A stretch of 64,000 nt of DNA from JAGWBF01 sp965116325 (lineage in GTDB: Bacteria; Chloroflexota; Dehalococcoidia; Lucifugimonadales; JAGWBF01): assembly GCA_965116325.1 (NCBI GenBank), contig OZ220675.1, forward strand, positions 1,798,001-1,862,000. The letters run 5' to 3'. This document shows, one piece after another, positions 24,693-32,952 of this stretch; position 1 is the first letter of the stretch, and every line of letters starts with the position of its first letter. A program made the translations under genes and the position numbers. The notes below the pieces were generated by a model, which searched no databases, had not been told where the DNA came from, and worked only from the letters and a program-made list of their open reading frames with translations.

Positions 24693-26980
24693 ACCTTCCT
24701 ATCCGTGGAATGACCTGTGCTGCGTGCGTCAGCCACGTAAGCGGTGCGCTGGAAAAGGTCCCGGGAGTTTCCTCGGTGCAGGTCAACCTTGCCACCGAGC
24801 GTGCCTCGGTGCAGTATGCCCCCGAAATTGCCACGTGGGATGACTTTCGTACAGCCGTAGCAAATGCGGGCTACGCTGTGGTCGGGTCGTCCGACGGGGT
24901 GCTGCCTGATGAGGAGCAGGAGAGGCTGGCCAAGACCGAGGAGGTACGGGTCCTCGGCAGGAAGACGGCCTTCGCAGGCGCCATTGCCGTGCTCCTCTTC
25001 CTTGGCAGCTTCGGCGGGTTCCCCTGGGTGGAGGGCCTCATGGACCGCGCCTTCTATCCCTTCCTGCTCTGGCTGCTGGCTACCCCCGTCCAGTTCTGGG
25101 CCGGCTCCCTGTTCTACTCCTCGGGCTTTGGCGCCCTCCGCCACGGCACCGCCAACATGCACACCCTTGTGGCTATGGGGACAAGCGTCGCCTACGGCTA
25201 CAGCGTCGCCATAACCCTCATTGCGGAGTTCCGCCCAAGCTTGGTGGATGTGGAGGGGTTCGGCGCCGAGGTCTTCTTCGATACAGCCGCCCTGATCATC
25301 GCCTTTATACTTTTGGGACGCTTCCTGGAAGCCAGAGCCCGGGGGCGCACGTCCGAAGCCATCCGAAAGCTCATGGACTTGCGCCCGTCCACCGCCAGGG
25401 TGATTCGCGAGGGCAGCGAACAGGAGGTGACCGTGGACATGGTCTCCCTTGGGGATGTGCTGGTGGTGCGCCCCGGGGAGAAGCTGGCCGTGGATGGGAC
25501 GGTGCTCCAGGGCTACTCTTCCGTGGATGAGTCCATGCTGACCGGCGAGAGCATCCCTGTAGAGAAGACTGAAGGCTCCCCGGTGTACGCCGCCACCATC
25601 AACACCACGGGAACCTTCCGATTCGAAGCGACCAAGGTGGGCGCCGACACGGCCTTGGCCCAGATCATCAAGCTGGTGGAGGATGCCCAGGGTTCCAAGG
25701 CACCGATACAGCGCCTGGCCGACGTCGTCGCATCTTATTTCGTCCCGACGGTCATGGCCATCGCTGCGGTAGCCTTCATCGTCTGGCTGCTCATCGGCCC
25801 GACGCCTTCCGTGACCTACGCCCTGATGGTGATGGTGGCAGTGCTGATCATTGCATGCCCCTGCGCCCTGGGACTGGCCACGCCTACGGCCATTATGGTG
25901 GGAACCGGAAGAGGAGCGGAACGGGGAGTGTTCTTCCGCGATGCCGAAGCCCTGGAGCGGGCCCACCGAGCGGACGTGGTGATCCTGGACAAGACGGGCA
26001 CGTTGACCTCCGGCCAGCCGTCGGTGACGGATATAGTGGCGGTCCCCGGAGGCCACGAAACTAAGCTGCTGCAGGTAGCGGCCTCGGTAGAAGCAGGCTC
26101 CGAACATCCCTTGGGCAAAGCCATAGTCAAGGAGGCCGAAGGGCGAAGAATTCCCTTGCTGGAAGCTGAGGACTTTGAGGCGATTCCGGGGCTGGGTGTC
26201 TCTGCCAGGCTCGACGGGCAGCGGGCTGCGGTGGGCAACTTGGCCTTTATGGAGAGAATGGGCGTGGGCGCGCAGGATGTTCAGGCCCAGGGCATCGAGC
26301 TGTCTGGATCCGGGAAGACGCCCATGTACGTTGCCCTCGATGACCGGATGCTGGGCATTGTTGGCGTTGCCGATACACTGAAGTCCGAGTCGGCCCAGGT
26401 GGTCTACCAGCTCAGGGACATGGGTCTGCAGGTTGTGATGCTCACCGGTGACAACCGGCCCACTGCGGAGGCTGTGGCTGCCCAGGCAGGTGTGGACCAG
26501 GTGGTCGCCGATGTGCTGCCCCAGCAGAAATCCGAGGTGGTGAGGGAATTCCAGGCGCGGGATATGACCGTCGCCATGGTGGGTGATGGCATTAACGATG
26601 CGCCCGCCCTTGTGCAGGCGGACGTGGGCATAGCTTTGGGCACGGGCACAGATGTTGCCATGGAGTCGGCGGGCATAACCTTGATGAGCGGAGACCTCCG
26701 GGGCGTGATCACAGCTCTGCAGGTAAGTCGTGGCACCCTGGGCACCATCAAGCAGAACCTGTTCTGGGCCTTCTTCTACAATACAGCCCTGATCCCTGTG
26801 GCGGCTGGTGTACTGTACCCGGTCTTCCAAGGGCTGGGGGGAGTGCCTGGCGGTCTGGGGTTCTTCTTCGGCGACCTTGGATTTCTGAACCCCGTCATGG
26901 CCGCCGCGGCGATGGCCCTGAGCTCGGTGACTGTGGTCGGCAACTCTCTGCGCCTTCGGGCCCGCAAGCTGGCAGTCTAG
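24659..26980 (+). CDS. copA: Copper-translocating P1B-type ATPase
   Basis: Copper exporter of 773 residues. One N-terminal heavy-metal domain (GMTCAACVSH, Cys20 and Cys23), eight predicted membrane helices, the actuator loop MLTGESIPVEK, the membrane metal site Cys400-Pro-Cys402 (ACPCALGLATPTA), the phosphorylation site Asp444 (DKTGTLTSGQ), the nucleotide-domain SEHPLG and the hinge GDGINDAPAL (Asp643). All hallmark residues for Cu+ export are present. It overlaps the YkgJ-like gene and is followed 31 bases later by a YHS protein, forming a copper block. Confidence 0.96.
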   Translation: MAEAAKSFRRINLPIRGMTCAACVSHVSGALEKVPGVSSVQVNLATERASVQYAPEIATWDDFRTAVANAGYAVVGSSDGVLPDEEQERLAKTEEVRVLGRKTAFAGAIAVLLFLGSFGGFPWVEGLMDRAFYPFLLWLLATPVQFWAGSLFYSSGFGALRHGTANMHTLVAMGTSVAYGYSVAITLIAEFRPSLVDVEGFGAEVFFDTAALIIAFILLGRFLEARARGRTSEAIRKLMDLRPSTARVIREGSEQEVTVDMVSLGDVLVVRPGEKLAVDGTVLQGYSSVDESMLTGESIPVEKTEGSPVYAATINTTGTFRFEATKVGADTALAQIIKLVEDAQGSKAPIQRLADVVASYFVPTVMAIAAVAFIVWLLIGPTPSVTYALMVMVAVLIIACPCALGLATPTAIMVGTGRGAERGVFFRDAEALERAHRADVVILDKTGTLTSGQPSVTDIVAVPGGHETKLLQVAASVEAGSEHPLGKAIVKEAEGRRIPLLEAEDFEAIPGLGVSARLDGQRAAVGNLAFMERMGVGAQDVQAQGIELSGSGKTPMYVALDDRMLGIVGVADTLKSESAQVVYQLRDMGLQVVMLTGDNRPTAEAVAAQAGVDQVVADVLPQQKSEVVREFQARDMTVAMVGDGINDAPALVQADVGIALGTGTDVAMESAGITLMSGDLRGVITALQVSRGTLGTIKQNLFWAFFYNTALIPVAAGVLYPVFQGLGGVPGGLGFFFGDLGFLNPVMAAAAMALSSVTVVGNSLRLRARKLAV

Positions 26981-27011
26981 AATCAACTAACCCTGGAAAG
27001 GGAGGTAGCCC

Positions 27012-27239
27012 ATGGCCGTTGACCCGATCTGCAAGATGGATGTAGATGAATCGAATCCCCCGGGGGGCAAGACCGACTACCAGGGTACGACCTACTACTT
27101 CTGCGCGCCCGGATGCCTGAAGGCGTTCGAGGCCGACCCGGAAACGTACCTGAGCGAGAGCTACACCGGCATGGCCATGGACGATCCCAGTCCACCGCGA
27201 CGCTCCTTGCTCGCCAGGCTCTTCGGCCGAGGCGGGTAG
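27012..27239 (+). CDS. YHS domain protein
   Basis: Small protein of 75 residues that is almost entirely a YHS/TRASH-like domain: VDPICKMDVD, then YYFCAPGCLKAFEADPETYL, giving three cysteines in the usual spacing for metal binding. Its tail (about 55-75) is basic and Arg-rich. Such domains often precede or follow copper ATPases as metal sensors or chaperones, which fits its position after copA. GGGAGG lies before the ATG. Confidence 0.88.
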   Translation: MAVDPICKMDVDESNPPGGKTDYQGTTYYFCAPGCLKAFEADPETYLSESYTGMAMDDPSPPRRSLLARLFGRGG

Positions 27240-27329
27240 AGGCCTGCGCCAATGCCCACTCAGGTTGAAGCGCATTCAGGAACCACGTAGAATGAACCCA
27301 GCCGGGCATGTCCCAGGAGGTGATTCCCG

Positions 27330-27560
27330 TTGACCCAGGAAAAGACTGCAACAAACGTCATGTATACCCACCCCGACTGCAACTACTCGGACACCCAGAG
27401 GGATGAGTTCGTCCGGGACGGGGTGGAGTTCACCGAGATAGACGTTACCCTTCACCCGGAAGCTATCGATGATCTGGTGAAGCTGACGGGAGGCGAGCGC
27501 ATCACCCCCGTGGTAGTAGAGGGAGACAAGGTAACCGTCGGCTATCACGGAGTCGGCTGA
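27330..27560 (+). CDS. Glutaredoxin-like protein, UXX-star type with CxxS motif
   Basis: Small protein of 76 residues with a glutaredoxin fold pattern: strand NVMYTHPDC, then helix, EFTEIDVTLHPEA and the cis-Pro region RITPVVVEGDKVTVGYHG. The active site reads Cys17-Asn-Tyr-Ser20 (CxxS), as in the UXX-star family whose members carry Sec or Cys at the first position. It uses TTG as start with a very strong AGGAGGTGA 7 bases upstream, which decides the start. A glutathione-type reductant is not implied. It ends the copper block and is followed by a terminator-like hairpin. Confidence 0.78.
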   Translation: MTQEKTATNVMYTHPDCNYSDTQRDEFVRDGVEFTEIDVTLHPEAIDDLVKLTGGERITPVVVEGDKVTVGYHGVG

Positions 27561-27571
27561 GCTTTCTAGGA

Positions 27572-27600
27572 GGGGAGTCGTCGGCTCCCCGTCACCTTCC
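27572..27600 (+). terminator. Probable intrinsic terminator after the glutaredoxin-like gene
   Basis: GGGGAG (27572-27577) and CTCCCC (27585-27590) form a stem with a 7-base loop, followed by a pyrimidine tract with CTTTT. The tRNA promoter starts right after it. Confidence 0.6.
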
Positions 27601-27607
27601 CTTTTCG

Positions 27608-27637
27608 TTGACACGATAGCTGGCCAGGAAATACAAT
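27608..27637 (+). promoter_or_regulatory. Strong promoter for tRNA-Asp
   Basis: Perfect TTGACA (27608-27613), 18-base spacer, TACAAT (27632-27637). Transcription should begin near 27644, 15 bases before the tRNA. Confidence 0.8.
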
Positions 27638-27658
27638 CGTATTCCTAGACCTTCCTAC

Positions 27659-27735
27659 GGACCCGTGGTGTAGTGGCCTAACATGCAGCCCTGTCAAGGC
27701 TGAGATCGCCGGTTCGAATCCGGTCGGGTCCGCCA
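27659..27735 (+). tRNA. tRNA-Asp (anticodon GTC), CCA encoded
   Basis: Full cloverleaf by eye. Acceptor stem GGACCCG (27659-27665) pairs with CGGGTCC (27725-27731), discriminator G27732, CCA at 27733-27735. Anticodon stem CAGCC/GGCTG encloses CTGTCAA with anticodon GTC at 27693-27695. The T arm contains GGTTCGAATC. It decodes GAC/GAT as aspartate. No integrase or duplicated 3' end is seen nearby. Confidence 0.96.
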
Positions 27736-27846
27736 AAAAGAGATCTCCATTTGAGTCGGTCGGAACCTTAGAGATCCCGGAAACTGACCACCGCCACTGC
27801 AGCCGGAAGGTGGTATTCCACACAGCTTCGGACGGAGGATGAGTAG

Positions 27847-28041
27847 TTGCCGTTCGTCATTGTAGAGATGTGGGAGGGGCGCACGGTCGAGCAGAAACGC
27901 GCCCTGGTCAAGGCGATTACCGACGCCATGATCGAACACGCCGGAGCTAAGCCGGACCACCTTCACGTGGTCATCCACGAAAGCGCCTTACACAACTGGG
28001 GCCGGGCCGGCGTGCTGGGCAGCGATGAAGCAAAGGGGTAG
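27847..28041 (+). CDS. 4-oxalocrotonate tautomerase-like protein
   Basis: Protein of 64 residues in the tautomerase superfamily. The second codon is Pro (PFVIVEMWEGRTVEQKR), which becomes the catalytic N-terminal Pro after Met removal. The start is TTG with GGAGGATG 5 to 8 bases upstream. It heads a six-gene rightward operon, so it probably isomerises an enol or handles an unsaturated acid in that pathway. The substrate is unknown. Confidence 0.86.
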   Translation: MPFVIVEMWEGRTVEQKRALVKAITDAMIEHAGAKPDHLHVVIHESALHNWGRAGVLGSDEAKG

Positions 28042-28094
28042 CTCCTGTGCGTGATGAGGCGCCCCATCCACCGATCGCCGAGGAGTAACCAGCA

Positions 28095-29525
28095 ATGGCC
28101 CTTACCCTGATCCGCAACATCGAAGTGGTGCTCACGGTAAACCCTGGCAACGAGCAGCTTACCCAGCAGTCCATCGTCATCGAAGATAGCCGCATAGCTG
28201 CCATCGGCCCGGCGGACCAAATCGAGTCTCGCTACGCCGGGACTAGCTTCGATAGAGTCATCTCCGGCAAGGACAGGCTGGCGATGCCGGGCATGGTGGA
28301 TGCTCACCTGCACCTCTCGGAGCACCTTGGCCGAGGCCTCTTCCCAGACCAGCTCTCCACCCGCCCCTGGGTGTTCAACTGGGCCAAGCCCCTTTACGCC
28401 GCTGTTGATGAGGAGGCCGAATACATCGGGACCCTGCTGGCCGGCATTGAGATGATCAAGACAGGCACAACTGCCTGCCTGGATATGGGGACCCAGAACG
28501 ATGTGGGCAACACGGTAAGGGCCATCGATGAGGCCGGTTTTCGCTGCGTCACCGGGCGACACGCCGCCGACGTCAAGCCTGATCAGCTTCCCGACCATTG
28601 GACCCAGGAGATGATCGACCACCACTTCTTCCCCAACCATGTGGTGGCTCTGGAGGAGCTGGGGCGGTGCGTGACAACCTACAACAACTCGGCAGGCGGG
28701 CGTGTTCGCGTCTGGGTGAACATTGAGGGCAAGGAACCCTGCTCACCGGAGTTGCACTACGGCTCCCGGGCCCTGGCTGAGGAGCTGGGCGTGGGCACGA
28801 CCTACCACATCGCTTCATCCATTGAGGAGGCGCAGGTCAGCGAGAGCAAGTACGGCGTGTGGCCGGTAACCCGTCTTCATAACATGGGCGCCCTGGGCCC
28901 CAACCTTGTGCTGGCCCATGTCGTTGCGACCACCGACGACGATATAGGCTACCTTGCGGAATCGGGCGCCAAGGTTGCCTTCTGCCCCGGCACCTCCCTG
29001 AAGATAGCCAAGGGCGCAACCAAGATCGGCAAATACCCGGAGATGATGGATGCGGGAGTCACCGTCGCCCTCGGATGCGACGGCACCGCCGCTTCGGGTA
29101 CCCTGAACCAGATGCAACAGATGTATCTTGTTGCGGGTCTGTTCAAGGACTGCCGCATGGACCCGTTCATGGTCCCAGCGGAGGTGGCCCTGCGCATGGC
29201 AACCATCGAAGGAGCGAAGGCCCTCCTCTGGGACGAGGATATCGGCTCCCTGGAGGTGGGCAAGAAGGCCGACATCGTCCTGTTCGATCTCAACACCCCT
29301 GACTGGGTGCCCTACAACAACCCGGTCCAGACCCTGGTCTATTCTTCCACCCCCGGCTCCATCGACACCGTGCTGATAGACGGAAACGTGGTGATGGAGG
29401 GGCGCAGGATCATGCACCTGGATGAACAGGAGATATACCGGCAAGCCAGGGAGCAGTCCAAGAGAGTCAACGAGCGCAGTGGCCTATTGGCCGATATCCC
29501 GGTGTTTACAAAGGCCTACGATTAG
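28095..29525 (+). CDS. Amidohydrolase, TrzA/AtzA/SsnA type
   Basis: Metal-dependent deaminase or hydrolase of 476 residues. MPGMVDAHLHLSEHLGRG carries the HxH site, LVLAHVVATTDDD gives a further metal His, and ALGCDGTAASG contains the catalytic Asp; the C-terminal beta domain has KKADIVLFDLNTPDWVPYNNP. Members deaminate guanine-like, triazine or S-adenosylhomocysteine-like compounds, and the right substrate here is not evident. AGGAG precedes the ATG. It is 53 bases after the tautomerase and 29 bases before a peptidase gene. Confidence 0.9.
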   Translation: MALTLIRNIEVVLTVNPGNEQLTQQSIVIEDSRIAAIGPADQIESRYAGTSFDRVISGKDRLAMPGMVDAHLHLSEHLGRGLFPDQLSTRPWVFNWAKPLYAAVDEEAEYIGTLLAGIEMIKTGTTACLDMGTQNDVGNTVRAIDEAGFRCVTGRHAADVKPDQLPDHWTQEMIDHHFFPNHVVALEELGRCVTTYNNSAGGRVRVWVNIEGKEPCSPELHYGSRALAEELGVGTTYHIASSIEEAQVSESKYGVWPVTRLHNMGALGPNLVLAHVVATTDDDIGYLAESGAKVAFCPGTSLKIAKGATKIGKYPEMMDAGVTVALGCDGTAASGTLNQMQQMYLVAGLFKDCRMDPFMVPAEVALRMATIEGAKALLWDEDIGSLEVGKKADIVLFDLNTPDWVPYNNPVQTLVYSSTPGSIDTVLIDGNVVMEGRRIMHLDEQEIYRQAREQSKRVNERSGLLADIPVFTKAYD

Positions 29526-29554
29526 CAGCTAATTCTCCCTGCGGAGGTGGCAAA

Positions 29555-30670
29555 GTGCCTACAACGGTCCTGGACAAGCAGCGCGAAGCAATGGAAGCCC
29601 ACGGGATGGATGCAATGCTCGTCATCTCTCCCGAGAACGTGGCATGGACCAGCGGGATTCTTGTGCCCTCCCAGAAGATCGTCCAGCACCGCCACGCCAT
29701 CGTCATCGTCCCCAAGGACCACGACCCTGAGATGATCGTCGTCACCGTCGAGGAGCAGCTGGCCAGGGAAAAGGCAACCATAAAGAACGTGACCGCCTAC
29801 AACGAGTTCACCCAGGTGCCCATACTAATAGCGGCCGAGAGGCTCCGGGAGCTGGGATATGCTTCAGGCAACATCGGCCTGGAGGTCTCCTACCTGAACC
29901 AGGAGGACTTCCGCAAGCTGACCGAGGCCCTTCCTGAGGCTCACATCGAGCCTATAGACAAGCTGCTGAAGAAGCTGCGCATCATCAAGACCCAGGAGGA
30001 AATAGAGAAGCTCACCTTCGCCGCCCAGCTCGCCGAGCGGGTGGACCGCGCCTCACTGAGCACCTGGTGGCCTGGAATGACCGAGGCCGACCTGTACCGC
30101 ACCATCGTTGACAACTTCATCTCAGGGGGAGGCGACAAGCTCACCATGCCCTCGGTAACGTCGGGTGAACGGACACCCATGCTCAACGGCGGGCCGACGG
30201 AACGGGAGATAAAGTGGGGCGACGTCATACGCATAGACTGCATCGGCCTGGTCAACGACTACACCTGCGACGTTGCCAGGACGGCTGTCGTGGGAGAGCC
30301 AACCCCCGAGCAGAAGGAGCTTTGGCAGAAGCTGGTGGACTGCCGGAACACCGCCCTGGGCCGGATCAAGCCCGGCGTGAGCAGCCACAGCATCTTCAAA
30401 GAGTACATCGACAACATGAACGCATGGGAGCTGCCCACCCTGAACTTCCTTGGCCACGGTCTGGGCCTTACCCTCCACGAAGAGCCGTACCTGAACCCCT
30501 ACGCGGACACCGCCCTGCAGAAAGACATGGTGCTGGCCATAGAGCCCCTGGTAACCTTCCCTGAGCTAGGCATGCAGCTCGAAGAAGCGGTGCTGGTGAC
30601 CGACACAGGCTATGAGCTGATCACCAACCAGTTCGACACCAGCCAGCTCTGGCAGATGCGCGAGGCCTGA
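29555..30670 (+). CDS. M24 family metallopeptidase (Xaa-Pro peptidase/creatinase-like)
   Basis: Pita-bread-fold protein of 371 residues with a creatinase-type N domain (1-135) and a catalytic domain. Metal ligands appear in RIDCIGLVNDYTCDVART (two Asp), GHGLGLTLHEEP (His), LAIEPLV (Glu) and LEEAVLVTD (Glu), so all five are present. It may cleave Xaa-Pro dipeptides or C-N bonds of creatine-like molecules. The GTG start has GGAGG nearby. It stops 6 bases before the enolase-superfamily gene. Confidence 0.9.
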   Translation: MPTTVLDKQREAMEAHGMDAMLVISPENVAWTSGILVPSQKIVQHRHAIVIVPKDHDPEMIVVTVEEQLAREKATIKNVTAYNEFTQVPILIAAERLRELGYASGNIGLEVSYLNQEDFRKLTEALPEAHIEPIDKLLKKLRIIKTQEEIEKLTFAAQLAERVDRASLSTWWPGMTEADLYRTIVDNFISGGGDKLTMPSVTSGERTPMLNGGPTEREIKWGDVIRIDCIGLVNDYTCDVARTAVVGEPTPEQKELWQKLVDCRNTALGRIKPGVSSHSIFKEYIDNMNAWELPTLNFLGHGLGLTLHEEPYLNPYADTALQKDMVLAIEPLVTFPELGMQLEEAVLVTDTGYELITNQFDTSQLWQMREA

Positions 30671-30676
30671 TCCGGG

Positions 30677-31831
30677 GTGAAGATCGCCCGCTACAGGGAG
30701 TACTTCATCCAGCTGCCCCCCCGCCGGGTGCACAACTGGGCCAGCAAGATGCGCACCCCCATCGGCCATCACTACATTCTCGCCTTGGAGACCGACGAGG
30801 GTGTGGTGGGATGGGGAGAGACGCCGGCCATCGCCACCTGGGGCGGACCCGACGGCATGTACTACGGCGAGGACGCCCACACCGTCTCCCATGTCATCGG
30901 TAGCTACCTTTTCCCGGCTATAGAGGGCCAGGAACCCCAGCAGATAGGTCATCTGCACAATCTCATGAACGGTGCCATCAAGGGCCATCCCTACGCCAAG
31001 GCCGCGGTGGACCTGGCCCTCTACGACATCGCCGGCAAAGCTGCGGGCCTGCCCGTCTATGAGCTACTCGGCGGAAAGCAACGGGACAGCATTCCTGTCT
31101 GCCACAGCCTGGGGATCATGGAGAACGATCCTGCGGTCGCCGAGGCGGAGCAGGCCGTCGCCGAGGGTATAGGCACCATCAAGTGCAAGACAGGTCTGGA
31201 CGCAAGGCGGGACGTGGACCTGGTGCGACGCCTGCGCGAAAAGCTGGGCGACGACCTGGTCATCCGGGTGGACGCCAATGAAGGATATCGGACTCCCGCA
31301 GACGCTATCCGGGCCGCCGAAGAGATGGAGCCCTACGACGTTGCTTTCCAGGAGCAGCCGGTTGCCGGCTTCGAGGCACTGGCCGAGGTGGCCCAGCGCA
31401 TAAGGACGCCGGTGATGGCCGACGAGAGCGCCTGGTTCCCCCAGGATGTGCTGCGCCTCCACGAGCTTGGGGCCGCCCAGATTATCTCCCTGTACTACAG
31501 CAAGCCCGGGGGACTGCATCCCGCCCTGCAGGTGGCCGCCGTGGCAGCGGCCTGCAACATCACCTGCGACATTGGAGGCTCCATCGAGATGGGCATCGGA
31601 GTTGCCGCCAACCTGCATCTGGGTGTGGCAGTGGGCAACCTACGGTGGGCCAGCGTCTGCCCAGTACCCAACGTGGCAGGGGAGGCTCCAGTCTCCATCG
31701 CAGGCATCTACTACCTGGATGACATAATCAAGACCCCGATCAGCTACAGCGAGGGGCAGCTCTACGTTCCCAATGGCCCGGGCTTGGGTGTCGAAGTGGA
31801 CGAAGAGAAGCTGTCCCACTACTCGGTCTGA
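30677..31831 (+). CDS. Mandelate racemase/muconate lactonizing enzyme family protein
   Basis: Enolase-superfamily enzyme of 384 residues. IKCKTGLD supplies the KxK general base region, VDANEGY the first metal Asp, FQEQPV the metal Glu and MADESAW the third acidic ligand. It abstracts a proton alpha to a carboxylate to racemise, dehydrate or cycloisomerise. The distal His of mandelate racemase is not seen, so a Lys-based subgroup such as MLE or dipeptide epimerase is more likely. It starts with GTG 6 bases after the peptidase stop, with a weak site. Confidence 0.9.
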   Translation: MKIARYREYFIQLPPRRVHNWASKMRTPIGHHYILALETDEGVVGWGETPAIATWGGPDGMYYGEDAHTVSHVIGSYLFPAIEGQEPQQIGHLHNLMNGAIKGHPYAKAAVDLALYDIAGKAAGLPVYELLGGKQRDSIPVCHSLGIMENDPAVAEAEQAVAEGIGTIKCKTGLDARRDVDLVRRLREKLGDDLVIRVDANEGYRTPADAIRAAEEMEPYDVAFQEQPVAGFEALAEVAQRIRTPVMADESAWFPQDVLRLHELGAAQIISLYYSKPGGLHPALQVAAVAAACNITCDIGGSIEMGIGVAANLHLGVAVGNLRWASVCPVPNVAGEAPVSIAGIYYLDDIIKTPISYSEGQLYVPNGPGLGVEVDEEKLSHYSV

Positions 31832-31842
31832 GGCGCATCTCC

Positions 31843-32952
31843 ATGGCCGAAGTGCTGGTCCTCGGCGCCGGAAACGGTGGGTTCGCCATGGCGGCCGACC
31901 TGGCAATCCGGGGACACAAGACCACCCTCTACAATCGCACTGCAGCCACTCTGTCAGCGGTGAAGGCCCAGGGAGGCATCTCCTACACCGGCGTGCTGGG
32001 GGAAGGCTTTGCCCCTGTGAACAGCATGGTCACCGACCTGGAGGGGGTGGTGGCAAGGGCAGACCTGATCGTGGCCTGCGTACCTGCGACAGCCCACCGC
32101 TCTTTGGCGCGTATCCTTGCACACCATATCCGTGAGGGGCAAAAGGTGCTGCTGAACCCCGGCGGTATGCTGGGGAGCTTGGCCTTTCTGAGGGAGCTCC
32201 GAGACGCCGGCCACTCGGGCAACATCGGGATAGCTGAGACGGGCACCCTGACATACATCTGCCGTAAGCCTGACCCGGGCAGCGTATTTATCACCAACGT
32301 GCTCAAGGACGTTCCCTGCGCCGCCTTCCCAGCCTCATCTACCAAGGGGTTCCTGGCCGATGTGGCGGACATCGTGCCCAACCTCAAGGAGGACTCCCAC
32401 ATCCTGGCTGCGGGGTTTGCCAACGTAAACGCTGTCCTGCATCCTCCCGCCATGGTGCTGGGTGCTGCGTGGATCGAGCACACCCAGGGCGATTTCCGCT
32501 ACTACCTGGATGCCGCCACTCCCGCCGTTGCCCACCTCATGGAGGCCCTAGATACGGAGCGAAGGGCGGTTGCCTCCGGCTGGGGTGTGGACGTGCCCTC
32601 ATTTCCCCGTCTGTTCGCCAGCATCGGCTCCACCTCCAAGGCCGCCGGGGACAAGGAAGACTACCTGCTTTCCCTTTTGGACAGCGTCCCCAATCACCAT
32701 ATCAAGGCCCCGCCTTCTCTGGACCACCGGTATATGCACGAAGACCTTCCCTACGGTCTTGTCCCCATGATCGACCTGGGACGGGCCGTTGGCGTCCCAA
32801 CGCCAACCATGACCGCCGTAGTGCAAATCGCATGCGCTTCGACAAAGCGGGACTACTGGGATGAAGCCCGCACCTTGGCCTCCCTGGGGCTGGAAGGCTG
32901 GTCCAGGGAGAAAGTGCTGGAGCTGTTGAAGGAGGCTACAGGATGGATTTGA
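31843..32952 (+). CDS. Opine dehydrogenase-like NAD/NADP oxidoreductase
   Basis: Protein of 369 residues with an N-terminal Rossmann fold (VLVLGAGNGGFAMAADLAIRG) and an all-helical C-terminal domain of the octopine/nopaline dehydrogenase type (from about 190, AVLHPPAMVLGAAWIEH). Such enzymes join or split an amino acid and an alpha-keto acid by reductive amination. The C-terminal HxxD-like region (LDHRYMHEDLPYGLVPM) is typical. It begins 11 bases after the enolase-type gene and overlaps the next gene by 10 bases. Confidence 0.88.
   Translation: MAEVLVLGAGNGGFAMAADLAIRGHKTTLYNRTAATLSAVKAQGGISYTGVLGEGFAPVNSMVTDLEGVVARADLIVACVPATAHRSLARILAHHIREGQKVLLNPGGMLGSLAFLRELRDAGHSGNIGIAETGTLTYICRKPDPGSVFITNVLKDVPCAAFPASSTKGFLADVADIVPNLKEDSHILAAGFANVNAVLHPPAMVLGAAWIEHTQGDFRYYLDAATPAVAHLMEALDTERRAVASGWGVDVPSFPRLFASIGSTSKAAGDKEDYLLSLLDSVPNHHIKAPPSLDHRYMHEDLPYGLVPMIDLGRAVGVPTPTMTAVVQIACASTKRDYWDEARTLASLGLEGWSREKVLELLKEATGWI

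Noticed and set aside
24632..26986. Open frame of 784 codons on the minus strand covering copA
   Set aside because: It mirrors copA almost exactly, has shadow-like His/Gly/Arg-rich content, no family motif and no ribosome binding site. Long antisense frames are expected opposite GC-rich genes.
27330..27560. Selenoprotein with in-frame TGA
   Set aside because: The active-site codon is TGC (Cys), and TGA appears only as the stop. No SECIS element is needed.
27659..27735. tRNA-Asp as an integration site of a genomic island
   Set aside because: No integrase, no direct repeat of the tRNA 3' end and no change in composition was seen downstream; the catabolic operon there looks native.
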